This document shows positions 7,957-13,317 of a stretch of DNA of 22,718 nt, in pieces (positions within the stretch are counted from its first letter, which is position 1; the number at the start of each line of letters is the position of its first letter). The stretch covers positions 13,124-35,841 of IMG/VR virus record IMGVR_UViG_3300014962_000025. One strand, given 5' to 3'. The stretch is from a virus. A model generated the notes under the pieces. The model did not search any database. It worked only from the letters and a program-made list of their open reading frames with translations, and was not told where the DNA came from. The translations under genes were made by a program, and so were the position numbers.

Positions 7957-7978
7957 CAATACTGCTATTCGCTACTGA

Positions 7979-8896
7979 CTAGGAGCCAGCCGGGGTCTTG
8001 ATGACAGCGAATGCCTTCGGGAAGGCGCAGCCGAGGCCAGCGCGCACCGTCCAGCGGTAGAACTGCTTATCCTTGGCGAATGCTTCTTCGCCACCAACGA
8101 CACCAGCGTCAGTCGAGGCCAAGCGGACATCCGAGCGGAGGACCATTTGAGCCTGACGGAAATCACCGACAACGCCGACAATCTTGCTAGCGGCGCTGAG
8201 AGCGTTCAGGTGGTTGGAGACAGTGACGTTCAGGCCATAGTTGGCGCTGGACAGGTCACCGTAGACAGGCTGAGTTGTCTCAACCGTGTTGCGAGCGTCA
8301 CGAATGTTCTGCTCTGCGTCGACAGTCCAGACAACACCGTTGGGGTTGTAGCCGGCCTGGCGGATCTTGGCGATTGCCTCAGAAACACCAAGGCGAAGCT
8401 TGTCGCCAGTTGTTCCGAGAGTGACCGAGTTGTCAGTCACGTCGCCACGGACATCAAAGTTGAACTCTGAGGTCAGGTTGGCTCCGGCGTTGAGGCCGAG
8501 AGCGTGAGCTTCCATCAAGTCAGCAAGAGCCGAGTCGACATCAGCCGAAAGAAGGCTGAGGACGTCCTGACCAGTGTTCTGATCTTCGAGCATCTCGTTT
8601 GTGATGCTTGTGATGGTTGCGAACTTCTTAGCGTTGATGGTGTAGTCGTCTAGCTCGGCACCAGTGGTCGAGATAGCGGCATTCTCACCAACGACATAAG
8701 CCACGGGGCGACCCTTGTAGAGAGGGAAGACCGTGTTCTTTGAAGCAACACGACGAACGCTGCCAGCGCTTTGAAGCTGTGACAAGAAGCCGCCTGAGCG
8801 GAAGATGCCCTCTAAAAGGGTCTCCGCGACGGAGTCACGAACTACTGCGCCACCGGCTGCCTTCGAGCTAGTTGCTAGTGGGTTTTGATTAGCCAT
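7979..8896 (-). CDS. major capsid protein (HK97 fold)
   Basis: A 305-aa protein. It has a Gly/Ala-rich N-terminal arm, a helix SVAETLLEGIFRSGGFLSQL, then the E-loop/P-domain region (NTVFPLYKGRPVAYVVGENAAI) and an 'ITNEMLEDQ...LSLLSADVDSALADLMEAHALGLNAG' spine helix. It ends with the 'RWTVRAGLGCAFPKAFAVIKTP' strand pattern typical of HK97-fold capsid proteins. The start has GGAGGAATAAATCAAC upstream, a strong Shine-Dalgarno at slightly long spacing. It follows a scaffold gene and is flanked by intrinsic terminators on both sides, consistent with a separately dosed, highly expressed transcript. Confidence 0.95.
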   Translation of the reverse strand: MANQNPLATSSKAAGGAVVRDSVAETLLEGIFRSGGFLSQLQSAGSVRRVASKNTVFPLYKGRPVAYVVGENAAISTTGAELDDYTINAKKFATITSITNEMLEDQNTGQDVLSLLSADVDSALADLMEAHALGLNAGANLTSEFNFDVRGDVTDNSVTLGTTGDKLRLGVSEAIAKIRQAGYNPNGVVWTVDAEQNIRDARNTVETTQPVYGDLSSANYGLNVTVSNHLNALSAASKIVGVVGDFRQAQMVLRSDVRLASTDAGVVGGEEAFAKDKQFYRWTVRAGLGCAFPKAFAVIKTPAGS

Positions 8897-8960
8897 GTTG
8901 ATTTATTCCTCCATGGAGTTGGGTAGTTAGTTCAAGAGTGCGCCCCTCACTTATCGGTGC

Positions 8961-8997
8961 AAGAAAAAAGGGCCGGAGCCACGAAATGACCCCGACC
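8961..8997 (-). terminator. intrinsic terminator between scaffold and capsid genes
   Basis: The minus-strand RNA forms an 11-bp stem (GGUCGGGGUCA with UGGCUCCGGCC, including three G-U pairs) with a 5-nt loop, followed by CTTTTTTC. It sits 27 bp after the scaffold stop and 64 bp before the capsid ATG. A capsid promoter would have to lie in 8897-8960; TTGCAC near 8957-8962 is a possible -35, but I see no convincing -10. Confidence 0.85.
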
Positions 8998-9023
8998 CCG
9001 GTAATTCCTACCCGCTCAACCGA

Positions 9024-9557
9024 CTAAATTAATCCGGTCTGCTTCAACCACATCAGGTCCTGATCGGGGCCGTTGCCGTCCCCATCAGATTCACCGGTTG
9101 AACTAGGAGAGCCGACGCTGTTAGGTGCCGGCGCATCATCAGAACGGAAGAGATAGGGATCGCTTTCAACTAGGCCATTAACGGCCTCAGCGATATCAGT
9201 CTCTTCAATCTTGTTGAGGTCGAGTAGGCGTAGAACCTTCTCGGGGCTATGAGCCCTTGCCTCAGCGAGAGCAACACGGGCCTTTGATGCTTTGGCCGCG
9301 ATAACTGCCTGCTCTTGTGCTTTGGCTGCCGCTGTGCGCTGCTCATCGAGTTCAAGCTTCAAACGCTCAACCTCAGAGAGTTCAGCCTTAGCTGCTTCCT
9401 CCTGTTGCTGCTTAATTTCTTCTAGCTGCTGTTGATAAGCGCGATTCTTCTCGCGTAGCTCCTCAACGACAGAGAGAGGCACCTGGGCCTCTGTTTTTAC
9501 TTCCTTGGTCTCCGGGGCTTGTGCTTCTGGCTCCGGGCTATTTGTTTCGTCAGACAT
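9024..9557 (-). CDS. capsid scaffolding protein
   Basis: A 177-aa acidic, strongly helical protein just upstream of the capsid gene. It starts MSDETNSPEPEAQAPETKE, continues as an E/Q/K/A-rich coiled coil (about residues 28-100) and ends with a Ser/Gly/Asp-rich linker and a short C-terminal 'DQDLMWLKQTGLI' segment. Scaffold C-termini commonly contact the capsid. The start is ATG 9557 because GGAGG lies 5 nt upstream. The longer frame reaching 9782 would overlap the preceding gene and run through a structured leader, so I reject it. Confidence 0.9.
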   Translation of the reverse strand: MSDETNSPEPEAQAPETKEVKTEAQVPLSVVEELREKNRAYQQQLEEIKQQQEEAAKAELSEVERLKLELDEQRTAAAKAQEQAVIAAKASKARVALAEARAHSPEKVLRLLDLNKIEETDIAEAVNGLVESDPYLFRSDDAPAPNSVGSPSSTGESDGDGNGPDQDLMWLKQTGLI

Positions 9558-9699
9558 AAAGTCCTCCATCGAAGCAGTTGATTGGCGTTTGTCTGGCGCT
9601 ACCCAGGAGGCCTGCTTCTTTGCCTCTCCGACTGGAACCGCTGTCGTCTGCGTAGTTCGAAAGTGCCAGAGGAGAGGCAAAGTGCAGGGATTTCTCGCG
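9558..9699 (-). other. structured non-coding leader of the scaffold gene
   Basis: This 142-bp gap contains a perfect 12-bp inverted repeat: CTTTGCCTCTCC at 9618-9629 and GGAGAGGCAAAG at 9671-9682, with a 41-nt spacer. The stem can continue inward after a small internal loop through CTGG/CCAG and possibly GAAC/GTTC. No U-tract follows on either strand, so it does not look like a terminator. It may be a leader RNA controlling scaffold translation, an RNase processing site or a protein-binding site. I found no tRNA fold in it. Confidence 0.55.
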
Positions 9700-9966
9700 T
9701 TAATCCTCGAAGGCCTGACCGACGATGTTGAAGTAGCGGCCATAATCGACGCCGATATGAACCTCATCGCCATCGATCTCAATCAGATAAGCCTCTTTGC
9801 GGATCTGCTCGTTTAGGTCGGGGTCATAGTCGAGGTCTAGTTCTTCCTCGTCGCGGCGCATCTCAATCGAGATCTCTTCATCGACTAGCTCCCAGAAGTG
9901 GGGATCGTCTCGATCAATTTCAAGACTGCTAAGTAAATTAATCATCATCTTCTCCTTTGTTCTCAT
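9700..9966 (-). CDS. small acidic protein of unknown function
   Basis: A very acidic protein with segments such as RRDEEELDLDYDPDLNEQIR and EIDGDEVHIGVDYG. Two starts are plausible. ATG 9966 gives 88 aa and is abutted by the hairpin ATAGGC-TTGATT-GCCTAT. ATG 9948 gives 82 aa and has AAAGGAGAAG upstream, a good Shine-Dalgarno. I list the longer form but consider 9948 about equally likely. It sits between the head protease and the scaffold. The charge and size would suit a DNA mimic or a small scaffold/protease partner, but I do not recognise the family. Confidence 0.7.
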   Translation of the reverse strand: MRTKEKMMINLLSSLEIDRDDPHFWELVDEEISIEMRRDEEELDLDYDPDLNEQIRKEAYLIEIDGDEVHIGVDYGRYFNIVGQAFED

Positions 9967-10009
9967 ATAGGCTTGATTGCCTATAGAGAAGAGGTAGATC
10001 CGATTAATT
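9967..10009 (-). promoter_or_regulatory. upstream region with 6-bp hairpin and repeated box
   Basis: A perfect hairpin, ATAGGC-TTGATT-GCCTAT (9967-9984), abuts the ATG at 9966. Further upstream, TAATCGGATCTACCTCTTCTCTAT resembles the segment just before the LLYG-tag protein gene at 12257 (21 of 28 positions match by my alignment, with mostly transition differences). Confidence 0.45.
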
Positions 10010-10045
10010 TATTTATCTAGTTCTTCGCTAATAGAGCGTGCGCGC

Positions 10046-10726
10046 CTAGCCAATCTCATCAGCAAAGCCATATTCAATCGCTTCGTCTGCTGTGATCCAC
10101 CAGTCGGTCTTGCGCCACTTGCGCTTGATCTGAGCTGGGGTAAGAGTTGAGCGCTCGGCCAGGATGTCGAGGAGCTGCTTTGAAAGCTGCTCACAGAACT
10201 TGGCCTCGTCTTCAATCTCAGAGAGCTTGCCCATCGCTCCGGTTGAGATCTCGTGGATTAGGACGTGACTGTTCTTTCCTACTACTCGCTTATCGCCAGC
10301 CTGTAAGAGGATGCCGCCCATACTTGCCGCCATTCCTCTAACCGTGATTGTGATGTGGTGGCCCTGGTCGCGAAGAGAAACGATCTCGTCGTATAGAGCT
10401 AGGCCGTGAAGAACATCCCCGCCTGGACTATTGAGGATGATTTCAAATGGCTTATCGTTGTCCTGGCGATGCCACCAGTTGAGCTCGCCAATACAGTCCT
10501 CGACGCTTGAACTATTGACCGAGCCAAAGAAGAAGAAGCGGCCGTGTCGATCGGCGTGAGCTGCTTTTGCCTTATAGACGTGAGCCCGCTCTTTTAGCTC
10601 CATCTCCTTCGCCTTCAGTTCAAGCTTTGAAGCTTTCTCTTCGAGCTTGGAGATCTTAATCTCGTTTGTAAGCTGCTCGGCTTCTAGTTCTAGCTTCTTA
10701 ATTTCGGCGGGATGAAGATCGGACAT
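10046..10726 (-). CDS. ClpP-type prohead protease
   Basis: A 226-aa serine protease of the S14/ClpP-like phage head maturation type. Residues 5-55 form a charged coiled coil. The protease domain follows, with the oxyanion strand LNSPGGDVLHGL (99-110), nucleophile Ser135 in GMAASMGG and His158 in VLIHEIS; the third residue is probably Asp208 in RKTDWW. The C-terminal ITADEAIEYGFADEI is the ClpP-family ending. It would process capsid or scaffold proteins within the prohead. It lies downstream of the LLYG-tag genes and upstream of the scaffold. No Shine-Dalgarno is seen before the ATG at 10726. Confidence 0.93.
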   Translation of the reverse strand: MSDLHPAEIKKLELEAEQLTNEIKISKLEEKASKLELKAKEMELKERAHVYKAKAAHADRHGRFFFFGSVNSSSVEDCIGELNWWHRQDNDKPFEIILNSPGGDVLHGLALYDEIVSLRDQGHHITITVRGMAASMGGILLQAGDKRVVGKNSHVLIHEISTGAMGKLSEIEDEAKFCEQLSKQLLDILAERSTLTPAQIKRKWRKTDWWITADEAIEYGFADEIG

Positions 10727-10754
10727 ATCAAGAGCTTGCCCGAGCTGAACATAT

Positions 10755-11180
10755 CTAGCCCGTTTTTGTCAGCTGATCAAACGGTATGTCCTCAGCTAGA
10801 AGCTCAATTAGCTTCGACTTCGGTTCAAGCTTCAATAGCTCTTTGAAGGTGACTCCATCGTGCTCCCATATCTTGCCGACGATACATTCCGCATCAACAA
10901 CCCAGTCCTCATTGCCAACCCTGACGGCGTTATTGAACTGAATCTCTTCCTGCTTGACATCGTCTTGCTCAGATAGCTCGACACATACCCAGCAGAGCGC
11001 TTCATCTTCATAGTCGCTGCTAATCCAGGTCTCATAGCCAGCCTCTGAGAGCAGTTCAAGATGCTGCTCCATATAGCGATAGAAATCAGCTAGGTTCTCG
11101 CGCCTTTGCGGCGTAGGTCTTTTTTTAGGGCCTGGGCCTTGCTTGCGAGAGCCATATAGGAGATCGCTCGGCTTCTTCAT
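10755..11180 (-). CDS. LLYG-tag protein C (tandem paralogue family)
   Basis: A 141-aa protein starting MKKPSDLLYGSRKQGPGP. The LLYGSRKQGPGP tag is at residues 7-18 and is followed by a basic Pro/Arg linker, then a helix (NLADFYRYMEQHLELLSEAG) and an alpha/beta body. Its C-terminal segment (GVTFKELLKLEPKSKLI) aligns with the end of paralogue A (GFTFINKTLPELAKEAPASKLI). The ATG at 11180 overlaps the previous stop as TAATG, so it is translationally coupled to B. It is the last gene before the head protease. I know no described family with this tag. The body is acidic while the tag is basic, as in a targeting or docking peptide, which is an inference. Confidence 0.82.
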   Translation of the reverse strand: MKKPSDLLYGSRKQGPGPKKRPTPQRRENLADFYRYMEQHLELLSEAGYETWISSDYEDEALCWVCVELSEQDDVKQEEIQFNNAVRVGNEDWVVDAECIVGKIWEHDGVTFKELLKLEPKSKLIELLAEDIPFDQLTKTG

Positions 11181-11671
11181 TACGCCACCTTCATCTGCGC
11201 CATAGCAAGCGCCGGTAAAATAATGAACTCAATAAAGAACTTCTCATCGCTACTGTCGTTGTTTGGTAGCTCATTGATATCGATTAGCTCGCTCTCATAG
11301 TCAGTTATCCAATGGCCCTTAGCTTCAAGACGGCGCTGGCTTACCTCGATAACTAATTTATCGCTATCGGTATAGAGGCCATCTGGATTTCTTACCTCGA
11401 TTAGAAAGCCTGTGTCGTTTGTCTTGTCAACGACAACCATCAACTCATCGCTCTTGGTATGGAAGGCATCGAGTGTGTATTCGTGCCTTTGATTTAGATA
11501 GTCGATTGAGCTACCTAGAAGTTCGGCAAAGTAATCGCTGAATGATTCTCGTTCTGCATCGGTCCAGGTATCGATCTCGCTGACCTGTAGATCCTGAGGG
11601 CGGCGGTTGGTATTTGGTCCTGGTCCTCTGCGACGCGGTCCATAGAGAAGGTTGTTTGGGTCTTTAGCCAT
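11180..11671 (-). CDS. LLYG-tag protein B (tandem paralogue family)
   Basis: A 163-aa protein starting MAKDPNNLLYGPRRRGPGP; the tag is at residues 8-19, followed by a short basic linker and an acidic alpha/beta body (helix SFSDYFAELLGSSIDYL, then strands). Start ATG 11671 has GGAGG 7 nt upstream and overlaps the end of paralogue A by 8 bp. Its stop overlaps the start of C. The upstream ATG at 11695 in the same frame lacks such a site. The body has diverged strongly from A and C, yet the tag is kept, which points to selection on the tag. Function unknown. Confidence 0.82.
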   Translation of the reverse strand: MAKDPNNLLYGPRRRGPGPNTNRRPQDLQVSEIDTWTDAERESFSDYFAELLGSSIDYLNQRHEYTLDAFHTKSDELMVVVDKTNDTGFLIEVRNPDGLYTDSDKLVIEVSQRRLEAKGHWITDYESELIDINELPNNDSSDEKFFIEFIILPALAMAQMKVA

Positions 11672-12257
11672 TGATGTTCCTCCATAGCTGCGCATCGTCT
11701 AGCCATTCGATCTTGTATTCGCTATCGAGCTGATAAATCAGCTTCGAAGCGGGAGCTTCTTTGGCGAGCTCTGGCAGGGTCTTGTTGATGAATGTGAAGC
11801 CATTGCCATCGCTATCTACAAGATGGCCAGTTAGAAGCCATTTGCCTTTCTCTTCTCCAATGACCCGTTTAGCCGACTTGATTAGTAGCTCCTCTTCGGA
11901 ACCCTTGGCCAGGTGATAGAGAGTTATCTTGTTGATCTCTTCCGAGTAGCTTGATGGGCGAGTGACCTGGTAATCAATCAGCAGCTGATCGTCTTGCCAT
12001 TCGAGAGCATCGGCGATCTTTCTCATTTCGCGCTGCTTATCTGTTTGGGTCAGCTGATTGAAAGCGTCATAGCCAATGTTGTCGATTAGCTGCTGTTCAA
12101 GGAGATGATCCCAGCAAACCTCAGTGATTTGATCAACGTAGTAAGCAAGTTCGCGTAGTTCTTCAATCTGCTCGACTACTGGAAGCGGCTGAGGCCCTAT
12201 GCCCTGTTTGCGTGAGCCATAAAGCAGGCCTCGCGCTGTTCTCTTCTCCTTGCTCAT
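11664..12257 (-). CDS. LLYG-tag protein A (tandem paralogue family)
   Basis: A 197-aa protein starting at ATG 12257: MSKEKRTARG, then the tag LLYGSRKQGIGP at residues 11-22, a helix (EELRELAYYVDQITEVCWDHLL) and a beta-rich acidic body ending in the PASKLI-type segment shared with paralogue C. The frame is open to 12458, but the upstream part overlaps a separate zinc-ribbon ORF in another frame and the tag would then be internal, so I take the ATG that puts the tag at the N-terminus as in the two paralogues. It is the first of three overlapping, coupled genes. Possible roles are internal virion proteins carrying a capsid-targeting peptide or early effectors with a common docking tag; nothing in the sequence decides between these. 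Confidence 0.82.
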   Translation of the reverse strand: MSKEKRTARGLLYGSRKQGIGPQPLPVVEQIEELRELAYYVDQITEVCWDHLLEQQLIDNIGYDAFNQLTQTDKQREMRKIADALEWQDDQLLIDYQVTRPSSYSEEINKITLYHLAKGSEEELLIKSAKRVIGEEKGKWLLTGHLVDSDGNGFTFINKTLPELAKEAPASKLIYQLDSEYKIEWLDDAQLWRNING

Positions 12258-12276
12258 AGAGCAAAGATAAACCCGA

Positions 12277-12423
12277 TTATTCGGGCACGGGCATTTTTTC
12301 CCACCATTCAGAACGGCAGTTGCGGCAGAAGCAGATAATCCACTCCTCATCAAAGGAGACAAGGACAACCTCGCCGCGATGACAGGATATACAGGGCCTA
12401 GATGGATCTCTTTTGATCGGCAT
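12277..12423 (-). CDS. 48-aa zinc-ribbon microprotein
   Basis: A short frame from ATG 12423 to TAA 12279-12277 encodes MPIKRDPSRPC... with Cys11-x-x-Cys14 and Cys31-x-Cys33-x-x-Cys36, plus several Trp residues (28, 40, 41). Two Cys knuckles 16 residues apart are the layout of a small zinc ribbon. It fits neatly into the operon, 18 bp after the HTH gene stop and 19 bp before paralogue A. The motif ACTATCGGCTAG abuts its ATG, nearly the same as before the gene at 311. Small zinc ribbons often bind nucleic acid or a host enzyme; the target is unknown. Confidence 0.75.
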   Translation of the reverse strand: MPIKRDPSRPCISCHRGEVVLVSFDEEWIICFCRNCRSEWWEKMPVPE

Positions 12424-12441
12424 CTAGCCGATAGTTGCTTA

Positions 12442-12798
12442 TCAAGCGGAGGATTCATCTCGCCAGGTCTTATCTATCTCGTCCCAGTCAGGCTCTTCTT
12501 TATGCCAGTCAGGCTCGCCGAATTGCCAGGGATCTAGTCCGAGCTTTGCACACCAGTCAAAGAACTCGTCTAGATGGACGCCGATAGCGACCAGGAACTT
12601 GTCTACCCGCCAGAGGTCAGGAGTCGATCCTTCTACTCGCCAGCGATGTAGAGCTCGGTTATCGGTTTCCGATAGCTGCCGACCGTTGAACAGCCTTACC
12701 TCATCTCCCTCGTGATGTTCTTTCTCAGCGAGGAAGGCAAGGAAGGCTGTTCTGTTGATCGACGCGAGTGATACTCGTGCCGGAGCAAGGACGGTCAT
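12442..12798 (-). CDS. HTH-type DNA-binding protein
   Basis: A 118-aa protein. The segment SETDNRALHRWRVEGSTPDLWRVDKFLVAIGVHLDEFFDWC (about residues 43-83) has the pattern of a helix-turn-helix in which a recognition helix (NRALHRWR) precedes 'the G-x-x-P ... A-x-G-V-H' helix pair; I associate this pattern with actinobacterial and actinophage HTH proteins. The C-terminal tail is Trp- and acid-rich. ATG 12798 overlaps the previous stop (ATGA). As the second gene of the accessory operon it could regulate its own promoter region at 13164-13317. Confidence in the HTH fold is moderate. Confidence 0.65.
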   Translation of the reverse strand: MTVLAPARVSLASINRTAFLAFLAEKEHHEGDEVRLFNGRQLSETDNRALHRWRVEGSTPDLWRVDKFLVAIGVHLDEFFDWCAKLGLDPWQFGEPDWHKEEPDWDEIDKTWRDESSA

Positions 12799-13163
12799 GC
12801 GTAGTGCTTGATCCTTGTCATTGCGTTCTCGTCGCGAGGCGCGTTCTTTTTGCGGCTGTTGAAGAGAACATCGATGATTTCCTCATCGAGCTCCATCACG
12901 GTTGAGCCAGCCGGCCGCATCCTCTTTACCTTGCGGTGGCTGTCTCGGTCATCAACAACGAGAGCAACGATGAAGTCCACCGCGTCCTCGCTTGGTGCCA
13001 GCATCATCATTCGATAGACGCTGCCGTAAACCGTTATCCGACCGGTTCCCATCTTGTAGACGAAGTCCTCATAGGCCTTCATCTGGTCTTTCTCATTTTC
13101 GAACTTCCAGGCGCAGTATCTCTTCACTGGTCGCCCCTTTCTTTTTCGTGGGTGTAAAACCAC
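12795..13163 (-). CDS. conserved-looking protein of unknown function
   Basis: A protein of 122 aa from GTG 13163, or 110 aa from GTG 13127. The second start has AGAAAGGGG 6 nt upstream, so the shorter form may be real; the first has no ribosome-binding site. The N-terminus is very basic (HPRKRKGRPVKR). The middle has a strand-helix pattern (GSVYRMMMLAPSEDAVDFIVALVVDD) and the C-terminal third is charged, with an acidic helix LDEEIIDVLF. It is the first gene of the accessory operon, directly downstream of a probable promoter and a palindromic operator-like site. I do not recognise the family. Confidence 0.7.
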   Translation of the reverse strand: MVLHPRKRKGRPVKRYCAWKFENEKDQMKAYEDFVYKMGTGRITVYGSVYRMMMLAPSEDAVDFIVALVVDDRDSHRKVKRMRPAGSTVMELDEEIIDVLFNSRKKNAPRDENAMTRIKHYA

Positions 13164-13317
13164 TATGGGGCGTTTTTAGACCTGCACCTGCAGATCTGAG
13201 AAATTATTTTATAGACGCCTGAGAGCCTCTCTGAGGGCGTTTGTTTGTTTAGTGCTAAATCGCCCGCCGAATAGCTTGAAAGGGGTCTGGTGAGGCTCTA
13301 ATTGGCCTCTCAGGGGT
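13164..13317 (-). promoter_or_regulatory. promoter/operator region of the accessory operon
   Basis: Reading in the minus direction, just after the cytosine methyltransferase stop there is a weak hairpin (GAGGC/GCCTC) flanked by two copies of AGACCCCT. Next is a second hairpin (ACGCC/GGCGT outer arms, GAGA/TCTC inner arms, about 13214-13240), whose plus-strand side is followed by TTTGTTTGTTT. Then comes a -10-like TATAAAAT (13213-13206), followed by the near-perfect palindrome AGAYCTGCA-N2-TGCAGRTCT (13197-13178) at the expected transcription start. No -35 TTGACA is present. The arrangement fits a repressible promoter for the genes from 13163 onward. Confidence 0.55.

Noticed and set aside
9610-9690. 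tRNA-like fold in the scaffold leader because of a GGTTCCAGTC segment and paired ends
   Set aside because: The spacer between the paired ends is only 41 nt, no anticodon arm forms, and the T-arm does not pair.
9558-9782. N-terminal extension of the scaffold protein to 9782
   Set aside because: It would overlap the acidic protein gene and run through the inverted repeat, whereas ATG 9557 has GGAGG at good spacing.
12258-12458. N-terminal extension of LLYG-tag protein A to 12458
   Set aside because: It overlaps the zinc-ribbon frame and would move the tag inward, unlike the two paralogues.
13214-13250. Plus-strand intrinsic terminator followed by TTTGTTTGTTT
   Set aside because: No plus-strand gene lies upstream for it to terminate; I treat it as part of the minus-strand regulatory region.
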